From: Clostridiales bacterium
GTDB lineage: Bacteria; Bacillota; Clostridia; Peptostreptococcales; Anaerovoracaceae
DNA: 64,000 nt
Direction of reading: 5' to 3'
Assembly: GCA_015258265.1 (NCBI GenBank)
Contig: JABZIP010000003.1
Coordinates: 48,398 to 112,397, forward strand
Part shown: positions 50,357 to 58,229 of the stretch, piece after piece
Layout of the letters: each line of letters starts with the position of its first letter
How positions within the stretch are numbered: position 1 is the stretch's first letter
Position numbers and translations under genes: made by a program
Notes under the pieces: model-generated
The model's input: the letters and a program-made list of their open reading frames with translations, nothing else
Told to the model about the DNA's origin: nothing
Database searches by the model: none

Positions 50357-50692
50357 CTAGTTTCTTTCTTTCAAAGTAACTCCGACATGGCTACTTCTCT
50401 TTAAAATAACGGATGCTCTACCCTGTGCACCTGCTCTCCATCTTTTCATGGTAGGTCCCTGGTGAACGTAAACTTCTGCCACATATAGGTCGTCAGGGTT
50501 CATATCAAAGTTGTTCTCTGCATTAGCCGCAGCCGATTTCATAACTCCTTCGATTATTTCGGAACCCTTTCCGGGTGTAAACTTTAGAATTGTAAGTGCC
50601 TCATCTAAATCCTTGCCTCTTACAAGGTCTGTAATAGGCTTCAGCTTTATAGGAGACATTCTTACATATTTTGCAATCGCTCTTGCTTCCAT
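50357..50692 (-). CDS. rplV: 50S ribosomal protein L22
   Basis: 111 residues. EARAIAKYVRMSPIKLKPITDLVRGKDLDEALTIL and the tunnel loop region VHQGPTMKRWRAGAQGRASVILKRSSHVGVTL. Lines the exit tunnel; macrolide contacts. Confidence 0.98.
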   Translation of the reverse strand: MEARAIAKYVRMSPIKLKPITDLVRGKDLDEALTILKFTPGKGSEIIEGVMKSAAANAENNFDMNPDDLYVAEVYVHQGPTMKRWRAGAQGRASVILKRSSHVGVTLKERN

Positions 50693-50708
50693 TTTATATC
50701 TCCTTTAC

Positions 50709-50987
50709 TTACTTCTTCTTGGTAGTTTTATCTGCAGCGTGTCCTCTATATGTTCTTGTAGGTGCGAACTCTCCGAGTTTGTGTCCTACCATATCTTCTG
50801 TAATATATACAGGAACGTGCTTTCTGCCGTCATGTACTGCTATTGTATGCCCTATCATTTGAGGGAATATTGTTGAAGGTCTTGACCAAGTCTTTAATAC
50901 CTTCTTTTCGCCCCCTGCATTCATTTCTTCAATTCGCTTTAGCAGCTTTGGATTAACAAAAGGGCCTTTTTTAAGTGATCTACTCAT
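50709..50987 (-). CDS. rpsS: 30S ribosomal protein S19
   Basis: 92 residues. SRSLKKGPFVNPKLLKRIEEMN, KTWSRPSTIFPQMIGHTIAVHDGRKHVPVYITEDMVGHKLGEFAPTRTYRGH are the S19 signature. In the 30S head, binding with S13. Confidence 0.98.
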   Translation of the reverse strand: MSRSLKKGPFVNPKLLKRIEEMNAGGEKKVLKTWSRPSTIFPQMIGHTIAVHDGRKHVPVYITEDMVGHKLGEFAPTRTYRGHAADKTTKKK

Positions 50988-51002
50988 TATATATGCTCCT
51001 TA

Positions 51003-51836
51003 CTACTTCTCATTTCTTCTCTTTACGATATACTTGTTAGAAGCCTTGTTCTTCTTTCTTGTCTTAAGTCCCAAAGCAGGCTTACCCCAAGGTGTAACAG
51101 GGCTGACACGACCGATTCCGGTTTTACCTTCACCACCGCCGTGTGGGTGATCGTTAGGGTTCATTACAGAACCTCTAACTGTAGGTCTTATGCCCATGTG
51201 GCGTTTTCTACCCGCCTTACCTATCTGTATATTCGAGTGATCCTGATTTCCAACTTCGCCGATTGTGGCTCTGCACTCCATGCGAACTTTTCTAACTTCG
51301 CCGGACGGTAGCCTTACCTGACAATAGTTGTCCTCTTTTGCCATAAGCTGTGCAGCGTTTCCTGCCGATCTTACGAGCTGTCCGCCTTTACCGATTTTCA
51401 TTTCGATATTGTGAATCAAAGTACCTACCGGAATGTTTGCAAGCGGAAGAGCGTTTCCTACCTGAATATCCGCATCCGGACCGGATACGATTGTATTTCC
51501 AACCTTAAGTCCGAGAGGTGCAAGTATGTATCTCTTTTCACCGTCCGCATAGCATACAAGCGCTATATTTGCACTTCTGTTAGGATCGTATTCGATAGCA
51601 GTTACTTTTGCAGGAATTCCATCCTTGTTTCTCTTAAAGTCGATAATTCTGTACTTAGGTCTATATCCACCGCCTCTATGTCTTACGGTTATCTTACCTC
51701 TAACATTTCTTCCGGAATGTTTTTTGAGTGTTACTGTAAGCGCTTTTTCAGGAGTGCTTTTTGTGATTTCTTCAAATGTAGAAACCGTCATACCTCTGCG
51801 TCCGGGGCTGGTCGGATTGTATTTCTTAATTCCCAT
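51003..51836 (-). CDS. rplB: 50S ribosomal protein L2
   Basis: 277 residues. IKKYNPTSPGRRGMTVSTFEEIT, RNVRGKITVRHRGGGYRPKYRIIDF, and the C-terminal GSVMNPNDHPHGGGEGKTGIGRVSPVTPWGKPALG containing the universally conserved His near the peptidyl transferase centre. Essential for subunit association. Confidence 0.98.
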   Translation of the reverse strand: MGIKKYNPTSPGRRGMTVSTFEEITKSTPEKALTVTLKKHSGRNVRGKITVRHRGGGYRPKYRIIDFKRNKDGIPAKVTAIEYDPNRSANIALVCYADGEKRYILAPLGLKVGNTIVSGPDADIQVGNALPLANIPVGTLIHNIEMKIGKGGQLVRSAGNAAQLMAKEDNYCQVRLPSGEVRKVRMECRATIGEVGNQDHSNIQIGKAGRKRHMGIRPTVRGSVMNPNDHPHGGGEGKTGIGRVSPVTPWGKPALGLKTRKKNKASNKYIVKRRNEK

Positions 51837-51851
51837 TAGCTCAATTCCTCC

Positions 51852-52142
51852 TTATAGACTCTGGAAGAATTCGATTTCCTTGCTGTTAGGCTTCAAAGTC
51901 ACTATCGCTTTTCTTGAAGCTGCGGTTCTTCCGACATTTCTTCCCATTCTCTTAACTTTACCTTTGACATTCATGATGTTCACTTTTGCCACATCTACGC
52001 CAAAGATTTCTTCTACTGCCAATTTTACCTCTGTTTTGTTTGCATCTGTTGCAACCTTGAAGGTATATTTTTTGTTCTGCGCTTCATCCATACTTCGTTC
52101 AGATATCACAGGTTTTAATATTACATCGTAAGCTGTTCTCAT
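51852..52142 (-). CDS. rplW: 50S ribosomal protein L23
   Basis: 96 residues. YDVILKPVISERSMDEAQNKKYTFKVATDANKTEVKLAVEEIFGVDVAKVNIMNVKGK is the L23 core; docking site of trigger factor and SRP at the tunnel exit. The start overlaps rplD by one base. Confidence 0.98.
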   Translation of the reverse strand: MRTAYDVILKPVISERSMDEAQNKKYTFKVATDANKTEVKLAVEEIFGVDVAKVNIMNVKGKVKRMGRNVGRTAASRKAIVTLKPNSKEIEFFQSL

Positions 52143-52765
52143 TATACAAACACCTCCTGAATTCTGTTTATCGCATCCTTTGTAACAACGAAGCTCGTAT
52201 GATTGATTATCTCATATACATTCATCATTCCTACGTGAGTTGTTTTTACTCCCGGAATATTCGCTGCCGAACGAATTACATTGATATCATTTTCCCCTAA
52301 AACAATCAGTGCCTTCTTTTCAGCTTTGATATTGCCTAGCACCTTAATCATTTCTTTTGTTTTTGGCTGTTCGAATTTTAATTCGTCAATTACGATTATT
52401 TCTTTTTCAGCTACTTTGGATGAAAGAATTGATTTCATCGCAAGTCTTCTAACTTTCTTAGGTAGAGAATATCTGTAATCCCTCGGTTTTGGTGCAAATA
52501 CTATACCTCCGCCGATTTGTGAAGGATCTGTTGTACTTCCCTGTCTATGTCTACCGGTTCCTTTTTGTCTAAAAGGTTTTCTTCCGCCTCCTCTGACTTC
52601 GCTTCTTGTCTTTGCAGACTGTGTGCCTTGTCTTTGGTTAGCTAAATAATTTTTTACTACAGCGTGTACAGCATTCATATTCGGTTCGATGCCAAATATT
52701 GCATCATTTAGTTCGATATCTCCTGCCGGCTCTCCCGCCATGTTTAACATAGTTATCTTTGCCAT
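52142..52765 (-). CDS. rplD: 50S ribosomal protein L4
   Basis: 207 residues. HAVVKNYLANQRQGTQSAKTRSEVRGGGRKPFRQKGTGRHRQGSTTDPSQIGGGIVFAPKPRDY is the extended tunnel loop; LIVLGENDINVIRSAANIPGVKTTHVGMMNVYEI the globular part. In several bacteria L4 represses its own S10 operon by binding the leader; a folded leader lies upstream here. Confidence 0.98.
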   Translation of the reverse strand: MAKITMLNMAGEPAGDIELNDAIFGIEPNMNAVHAVVKNYLANQRQGTQSAKTRSEVRGGGRKPFRQKGTGRHRQGSTTDPSQIGGGIVFAPKPRDYRYSLPKKVRRLAMKSILSSKVAEKEIIVIDELKFEQPKTKEMIKVLGNIKAEKKALIVLGENDINVIRSAANIPGVKTTHVGMMNVYEIINHTSFVVTKDAINRIQEVFV

Positions 52766-52788
52766 ATTTTATTCCTCCTCCCTTGCTC

Positions 52789-53424
52789 TTATTTGTCCTG
52801 CCCTTTAACTGCGTATTGAATGCGTAGCAATCCGTTCTTAGGTCCGGGTACTGCACCTTTTACGAGCATGAGGTTTCTTTCTTCGATAACTTTTACAAGC
52901 ACCACATTTTGCATTGTAACTGTTTCTCTACCGGTTCTTCCGGGCCCCTTGTTGCCTTTGAATACCCTTGAAGGATATGTACCTGCAGCAAGCGCACCGG
53001 CAAGTCTTTTGTGCTTGGAACCGTGTGTTGTAGGTCCTCTGTGGTGGCCATGTCTTTTGATATTACCCTGTGTTCCTTTACCTTTGGAAGTTCCCGTAAT
53101 ATCCAATTTCTTGCCAACTTCGAAATCTGCCGCAGTGATTTGCTGTCCGATTTCATAAGTTTCGCCGTCTTCAAGTCTAAATTCTGCCAAATACTTCTTA
53201 AGTGGAGTATTTGTTTTTGCAAAATGTCCTCTTAATTGCTTTGTTACTCTGTGTTCCTTCGTATCTTCGTATCCAATCTGAACTGCGTTGTAGCCATCAG
53301 TTTCAACTGTTTTTAGCTGAGTTACAACTGCAGGTCCCGCCTGAATAACCGTAACAGGAACAACATCTCCTGCTTCTGTGAAAATCTGTGTCATACCGAT
53401 TTTCTTTCCAAGTATAGTTTTCAT
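52789..53424 (-). CDS. rplC: 50S ribosomal protein L3
   Basis: 211 residues from the ATG at 53424 (AAAAGGAG upstream), beginning KTILGKKIGMTQIFTEAGDVVPVTVIQAGPAVVTQ. GNIKRHGHHRGPTTHGSKHKRLAGALAAGTYPSRVFKGNKGPGRTGRETVT is the L3 core loop near the peptidyl transferase centre. The longer frame to 53493 has no support. Confidence 0.98.
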   Translation of the reverse strand: MKTILGKKIGMTQIFTEAGDVVPVTVIQAGPAVVTQLKTVETDGYNAVQIGYEDTKEHRVTKQLRGHFAKTNTPLKKYLAEFRLEDGETYEIGQQITAADFEVGKKLDITGTSKGKGTQGNIKRHGHHRGPTTHGSKHKRLAGALAAGTYPSRVFKGNKGPGRTGRETVTMQNVVLVKVIEERNLMLVKGAVPGPKNGLLRIQYAVKGQDK

Positions 53425-53523
53425 GTTTTCTCCTTTTCCTGCTTTCGCATACTTACAGCGGATTGCTCTGGTTTCGGTCTTTGCCGCTCTCATGCAATCT
53501 TACTAAGGGAGATGTCCCTTATT

Positions 53524-53835
53524 TTATAATTTGATTTCAATATCCACGCCCGACGGTAGGTCCAGCTTCATAAGTGAATCTACAGTCTTCGGTGTAGTGT
53601 TGAAGATGTCAATCAGGCGCTTGTGAGTTCTTTGCTCAAACTGCTCTCTGCTGTCCTTGTATTTGTGTACCGCTCTCAAAATAGTAACCACCTCTTTTTC
53701 TGTAGGTAGTGGAATCGGCCCCGATACCATAGCTCCTGTTTTCTTTGCAGTTTCAACAATCTTGGCAGCCGACAAGTCGAGTGCCTTGTGATCGTATGCT
53801 TTGAGCTTAATCCTGATTTTTTGCTGTTCGCTCAT
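53524..53835 (-). CDS. rpsJ: 30S ribosomal protein S10
   Basis: 103 residues: KIRIKLKAYDHKALDLSAAKIVETAKKTGAMVSGPIPLPTEKEVVTILRAVHKYKDSREQFEQRTHKRLIDI. First gene of the cluster; GGAGGAAGAAAA precedes the ATG. S10 also acts as NusE in antitermination. Confidence 0.98.
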   Translation of the reverse strand: MSEQQKIRIKLKAYDHKALDLSAAKIVETAKKTGAMVSGPIPLPTEKEVVTILRAVHKYKDSREQFEQRTHKRLIDIFNTTPKTVDSLMKLDLPSGVDIEIKL

Positions 53836-53883
53836 TTTTTCTTCCTCCTGTTTTTCTTGTACATTTTCGCTATGCTGTACAAA

Positions 53884-54057
53884 GGTTCCAATTTGCGCGT
53901 TTTAATAGTCTTTTGCAACTCGTACACGCTTCCGCGTGTTTCATGTAGACTCCTCACACAAAAACGCAAGGAACCATCCGTCCCCGTCTTGCAGGAACAA
54001 TGCTCCATAGAAATTACCTGATAGCTCAGCAACTTCCTACTTCTTCGCTAAGCAAGC
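53884..54057 (-). ncRNA. Structured leader RNA of the S10 operon
   Basis: The predicted transcript has about 220 untranslated bases. On the minus strand GGTTCC (53975-53970) pairs with GGAACC (53889-53884), AAAACGC-type arms 53967-53961 and 53903-53897 pair over 7 bases, AGTCT and AGACT arms (53951-53947, 53911-53907) pair over 5, and ACACGC-GGAA-GCGTGT (53939-53924) forms a hairpin closed by a GNRA tetraloop: four nested helices. A further hairpin CTTAGC/GCTGAG (54052-54047, 54030-54025) lies near the start. Position and folding fit an autogenous control element, as known for L4 in other bacteria; the ligand protein here is inferred. Confidence 0.7.
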
Positions 54058-54063
54058 CTTATA

Positions 54064-54092
54064 ATTATATATCTTTTTATTTTGGATTGCAA
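54064..54092 (-). promoter_or_regulatory. Sigma-A promoter of the S10-spc-alpha cluster
   Basis: Minus strand TTGCAA (54092-54087), 17-base spacer, TATAAT (54069-54064); predicted start near 54057. Upstream sequence is A-rich like an UP element. No second strong promoter was noticed inside the cluster. Confidence 0.85.
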
Positions 54093-54167
54093 GTACTTTT
54101 TTAATTTTTTTCACTTCCTACTAAAAAAAATTTTACACGCTTTTTCATATGCCTGTCGTTAAATTTC

Positions 54168-54210
54168 AAACGCCCAAAGCAGCTTCTTTGCAACACTGCT
54201 CCGGGCGTTT
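54168..54210 (-). terminator. Hairpin after murE
   Basis: aaacgccc (54168-54175) pairs with gggcgttt (54203-54210), with an inner agcag/ctgct stem (54178-54182, 54196-54200). It begins 9 bases past the murE stop. The minus-strand 3' flank is only moderately T-rich, so termination may be partial. Confidence 0.65.
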
Positions 54211-54218
54211 CATTTTTT

Positions 54219-55697
54219 CTAATTTAAATTCAATAATTTTTTGGCGACTTCCGCTTCATCGTATGGAATGTATTCGTCCCCTATCACCTGATAAGGCTCC
54301 CCGCCTTTACCTGCCAGCAGCACTATATCTCCTTCGCTTGCCATGTCGAATGCAGCTTTAATTGCCTCTTCCCTCTTTTCAATTACAATATAATTTTCAT
54401 TTGGACAAGCCGAAATAAGTCCCTCGACAATATCTTCAATTTTCTCATGGCGCGGATTATCCGCAGTAAAAATCACTCGTTCCGAATTCTCAAGCGCTAT
54501 CTTTCCAAGTTCGGGGCGCATACTTGAATCTCGATTGCCTCCGCTATGTCCTATAACGGTGATGATATTTTTGTGTGGTAGCTTGTTCAATGTACCAAGT
54601 GCATTTTCAAGTCCGTCCGGAGTATGCGCAAAATCGACTATAACGCTGTATTCCCTTCCGGTTTCTATCCTTTGCATTCTACCGTCTACTCCGCCAAAAT
54701 CAGCCACAGCTTCGATAGCTTTCTCCACTGCTATTCCTCGTGCAAATGCTCCCGCAATCGCCGCCAGTAAATTGTAAACATTAAATTCACCGATTAGATT
54801 CGTTTTTACATCGTACTTTTTTCCCGAGAATACGAGAACGAATTTCGTAGAATCGGCTTCAAACTTTAATTCCCTTGCAAAAAAGTCGGCGTTTTCATCT
54901 TTTAGCGAATATGTAATAAGTTCCGACACCGTTTCCGCTGCAAAATCCCTGCCGTATTTATCGTCAACATTTATTACCGCCGCCTTGAATTGCGAATTTT
55001 TCAGACTATGCCCCTGCTCCAAAAACAATCTCTGCTTCGTATGCGCATAGTTTTCCATAGTTTTATGTAGTTCCAAATGTTCGTGCGTTAAATTAGTGAA
55101 AATTGCACAATCGAAATTGCAGCCCAGCACCCTGTCAAGCGCGATAGCATGCGATGACACCTCCATTACACATGAATCGCACCTCTCGTCTATCATTTTG
55201 CGCAATATTCCCTGTAAAGTGAGTGCATCCGGTGTTGTATTTTTAGTAGGAATCTTAATTTTCCCGATTCTATGCCCTATAGTCCCCATTATACCTGTCG
55301 AAAATCCGCATTTTTCGAATATATGCTCGATTAAATGCGCCGTAGTTGTTTTCCCGTTCGTACCCGTGATGCCTACCATGTAAAGTTTCTCGCTTGGAAA
55401 ATCATAAAACACATCGGCAAGCCTGGCCATAACTTTTGCCGTATCCTTTACATATACCACCGGTAAGTCACCCGCCTTTTCGGATATATCCTCCGACGCA
55501 ACGAAAAGAACCGCACCGTTTTCTTTCGCACTTTCGACAAAATCATGCCCGTCAACTTGGCTCCCCTTGATGCAAATAAATGCCGTATTTTGCCCAACCT
55601 GCCTATTATCCTGCGATAGCTGTGTTATCTCAATGCCGTCGATATTTCCCGATATTTCTTTTATTCTTATGTAAGAAAACAATTCGCTTGCCAACAT
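54219..55697 (-). CDS. murE: UDP-MurNAc-tripeptide synthetase MurE, meso-diaminopimelate type
   Basis: 492 residues, three Mur-ligase domains. N-terminal uridine-binding region (about 1-105), ATP-binding centre with GITGTNGKTTTAHL (about 110-123), carbamylated-Lys region, and C-domain with DFAHTPDGLENAL (about 350) and TADNPRHEKIEDI (about 412-424). The DNPR motif is the marker for meso-diaminopimelate rather than lysine addition. It adds the third residue of the peptidoglycan stem peptide in the cytosol. Last gene of a long operon, 18 bases after the recombinase. Confidence 0.95.
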   Translation of the reverse strand: MLASELFSYIRIKEISGNIDGIEITQLSQDNRQVGQNTAFICIKGSQVDGHDFVESAKENGAVLFVASEDISEKAGDLPVVYVKDTAKVMARLADVFYDFPSEKLYMVGITGTNGKTTTAHLIEHIFEKCGFSTGIMGTIGHRIGKIKIPTKNTTPDALTLQGILRKMIDERCDSCVMEVSSHAIALDRVLGCNFDCAIFTNLTHEHLELHKTMENYAHTKQRLFLEQGHSLKNSQFKAAVINVDDKYGRDFAAETVSELITYSLKDENADFFARELKFEADSTKFVLVFSGKKYDVKTNLIGEFNVYNLLAAIAGAFARGIAVEKAIEAVADFGGVDGRMQRIETGREYSVIVDFAHTPDGLENALGTLNKLPHKNIITVIGHSGGNRDSSMRPELGKIALENSERVIFTADNPRHEKIEDIVEGLISACPNENYIVIEKREEAIKAAFDMASEGDIVLLAGKGGEPYQVIGDEYIPYDEAEVAKKLLNLN

Positions 55698-55715
55698 ATC
55701 TTTTCTCCCGATGCT

Positions 55716-56633
55716 CTATGCACGCGGATGCGTCCTGTCGTAAACATCCTTTATCCTGTTTTTAGTAAGGCTCAAATAAATTTGTGTAGCCGTCGCATCC
55801 TCATGCCCCATAAGTTCCTGTAATGATTTCAAATCGGCCCCGTTTTGTATCATATGCGCCGCAAAAGAATTTCTTAAAGTTTGCGGAGTCAACTTGTCCC
55901 CAAGCCCCGCCGCATTGGAATACTCTTTTAATATTTTCCAAATTCCCTGACGAGTCATTTGCTTACCCATCCGATTTAAAAACAATGCTTCCTGAGAGGT
56001 AGAGCTTTCGTCCGTATTTTCATCATCCGTTCCTTTGCTGACCAGCTTAGGTCTTGCCTCGTTCAAATAATCGTCAATCGCCTTTTTACAATATGTCCCC
56101 ATAGGAATAATTCTCGCTTTTCCGAATTCTCCCGTGCAGGTAATAAACCCTAATTTTAAATTGACATCGCACAAACGAAGCTCTACGAATTCTCTAACCC
56201 GTATGCCTGTCGCATACAAAAGTTCAATCATCGCCTTGTCCCTTATCCCTTTTACACCTGTAAACGGCAATTTGAAAACGCCTTCAAGCTCATCCAGCTG
56301 CAGGTATTCTATTTCCTTTCGAACCGTCTTCGGACTTTTGATGCCCGATATAGGGTTTTCTTTAATCGTTCCGTTTTTAACCAGGTAAGAATAAAAATTT
56401 CTGAGCGACGCGAGTTTTCTTTTTATAGTGCTTGCCGCCTTATTCTCTTGCTTTAGGCTCATCACATAAGATACCACCTCAGCTTCTCCTGCCTGCGACA
56501 ATTCCTGTATCCCCCGTTTTTGCGCAAGTGCCGCAAACTCGGATATATCTGCGATATAAGCCGCTAAAGAGTTGTCCGAAACCCCTTTTTTTGTTTTGAG
56601 TTCCGCTGCAAATTTTTCTATTTCCTCTTTCAT
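55716..56633 (-). CDS. Xer-type tyrosine recombinase with a changed catalytic motif
   Basis: 305 residues, XerC/XerD size. N-terminal SAM-like domain (about 1-90, VSDNSLAAYIADISEFA), catalytic domain about 105-300. Catalytic set: Arg145 (ATGIRVREFVELR), Lys172 (GEFGKARIIPMG), Arg254, His277 (LMGHEDATATQIY) and Tyr286. Box II normally reads HxLRH; here it is Gln251-Thr-Leu-Arg254-Asn255, so the box II histidine is missing. A Ser/Thr/Asp-rich insert (about 199-213) is also unusual. Context between murE and ABC-F genes argues for a chromosomal housekeeping recombinase (dif-type dimer resolution) and not a phage integrase. Activity is uncertain because of the His change. Confidence 0.85.
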   Translation of the reverse strand: MKEEIEKFAAELKTKKGVSDNSLAAYIADISEFAALAQKRGIQELSQAGEAEVVSYVMSLKQENKAASTIKRKLASLRNFYSYLVKNGTIKENPISGIKSPKTVRKEIEYLQLDELEGVFKLPFTGVKGIRDKAMIELLYATGIRVREFVELRLCDVNLKLGFITCTGEFGKARIIPMGTYCKKAIDDYLNEARPKLVSKGTDDENTDESSTSQEALFLNRMGKQMTRQGIWKILKEYSNAAGLGDKLTPQTLRNSFAAHMIQNGADLKSLQELMGHEDATATQIYLSLTKNRIKDVYDRTHPRA

Positions 56634-56636
56634 CTG

Positions 56637-58229
56637 TTATGCCCCAAATTTCTCTATGAATTCGTCGTAACTGCAAAGTCTGTCCAAAATAGTTCCATCC
56701 GCCTTTATTTCAATGATTCTATTTGCGATTGTCTGTATAAACTCGTGATCGTGCGATGCGAAAAGCAAGTTGCCCTTGAAGTCTATAAGTCCATTATTCA
56801 ACGCCGTAATAGATTCCAAATCCAAATGGTTTGTAGGCTGATCCAGTACCAAAATATTGGAGCCGAACAGCATCATTCTGGAAAGCATACAGCGAACACG
56901 CTCCCCTCCCGACAAAACTTTGACAGGTTTGTAGACATCATCACCCGAAAACAACATTCTCCCAAGAAATCCGCGCAAAAATGTTTCCGTAGTTTCCGTA
57001 GTAAACTGTCCGAGCCACTTTATAATATCCAAATCGCAGTTGTCAAAATATTCACCGTTTTCTCTAGGGAAATAAGATTGGGATGTACTTACTCCCCACT
57101 TAAACTCACCGCTATCAGCTTCCATTTCGCCCATAAGTATCTTAAATAGCGTTGTATTGGCAATTTCATTCTCTCCAACCAATGCAATTTTATCGCCTTT
57201 ATTTAGTCTAAATGTAACGTTGTCAAGTACCTTCTTGCCATCTATCGTTTTGGTCAGCCCCTCCACATATAGTAATTCCTTGCCTGCTTCTCTATCCATT
57301 TGGAATCCTACATATGGATATCTTCTTGACGATGACGGCAATTCCTCAACCGTGAGTTTTTCTATAAGTTTTCGTCTTGATGTCGCTTGTTTGGATTTAG
57401 ATTTATTTGCGGAGAAGCGCTGTATAAAGCTCTGCAATTCCTTAATCTTATCCTCGTTTTTCTTGTTTTGATCTTTAATCATCTTTTGTATCATCTGAGA
57501 TGACTCGTACCAAAATTCATAGTTTCCGACATACATCTTAATTTTGCCGTAATCTACATCCACTATATTTGTACAAACCGTATTCAAAAAATGTCTGTCA
57601 TGCGAAACAACCAATACTGTACCCGTGTATTCCAAAAGAAAATCCTCAAGCCAGTTTATAGCCAGAATATCAAGTCCGTTCGTAGGCTCGTCCAACAATA
57701 TTATTTCGGGACTTCCAAAAAGTGCCTGCGCCATAAGTACCTTAACTTTTTCTTTTTCCGTAAGACTTTCCATAGGACTGTAAAGAATATCTATTGAAAG
57801 TCCCAGTCCCTGTATCAGTCTGCCCGCATCGGAATCGGCCTCCCAGCCGTTCAACTCGGCAAATTCGCCCTCAAGTTCGGACGCTCTAATGCCGTCTTCA
57901 TCCGAAAAATCCTCTTTCGCATAAAGAGCATCCTTTTCTTTCATTATTTCATACAATCGAGGATTTCCCTGTATTACCGTATCAAGTACCGTGAATTCAT
58001 CAAAAGCAAAGTGGTCCTGCTTAAGCACCGACATTCTCATATCCTTGCCTATACTTACACTCCCTGTTGTGGGTTCAAGGTCTCCCGACAAGATGCGCAA
58101 AAATGTGGATTTTCCCGCACCGTTCGCTCCTATAATACCATAGCAATTTCCGGGTGTGAATTTCAAATCAACATCCTTGAAAAGCACTGTTCCGCTAAAA
58201 TTCATACTTACATTTGTTACATTTATCAT
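56637..58229 (-). CDS. ABC-F family protein with one degenerate ATP site
   Basis: 530 residues, two ABC domains joined by a linker of about 80 residues (KMIKDQNKKNEDKIKELQSF). Domain 1 has Walker A GANGAGKST (34-42) and LLDEPTNGLD (Glu181) but its signature is SLTEKEKVKV (155-164) and not LSGGE. Domain 2 has Walker A GENEIANTT (352-360, no Lys) and LDQPTNHLD (Gln464 for the catalytic Glu) but an intact LSGGERVRC (439-447). In the closed dimer, site 1 (Walker A1 with signature 2) is complete and site 2 fails in all three motifs. ABC-F proteins act on the ribosomal E site; the YbiT/YkpA-like subgroup is closest. The ATG abuts the upstream ABC-F stop. Confidence 0.9.
   Translation of the reverse strand: MINVTNVSMNFSGTVLFKDVDLKFTPGNCYGIIGANGAGKSTFLRILSGDLEPTTGSVSIGKDMRMSVLKQDHFAFDEFTVLDTVIQGNPRLYEIMKEKDALYAKEDFSDEDGIRASELEGEFAELNGWEADSDAGRLIQGLGLSIDILYSPMESLTEKEKVKVLMAQALFGSPEIILLDEPTNGLDILAINWLEDFLLEYTGTVLVVSHDRHFLNTVCTNIVDVDYGKIKMYVGNYEFWYESSQMIQKMIKDQNKKNEDKIKELQSFIQRFSANKSKSKQATSRRKLIEKLTVEELPSSSRRYPYVGFQMDREAGKELLYVEGLTKTIDGKKVLDNVTFRLNKGDKIALVGENEIANTTLFKILMGEMEADSGEFKWGVSTSQSYFPRENGEYFDNCDLDIIKWLGQFTTETTETFLRGFLGRMLFSGDDVYKPVKVLSGGERVRCMLSRMMLFGSNILVLDQPTNHLDLESITALNNGLIDFKGNLLFASHDHEFIQTIANRIIEIKADGTILDRLCSYDEFIEKFGA

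Noticed and set aside
53832..54032. 66-codon frame in the S10 leader on the minus strand
   Set aside because: It overlaps the folded leader, ends across the rpsJ ribosome site and start, and its protein has no family pattern; the RNA structure explains the sequence better.
55716..56633. Phage or element integrase with an attachment site
   Set aside because: The gene lies in a housekeeping operon with 3- and 18-base gaps; no flanking repeats, excisionase or mobile genes were seen.
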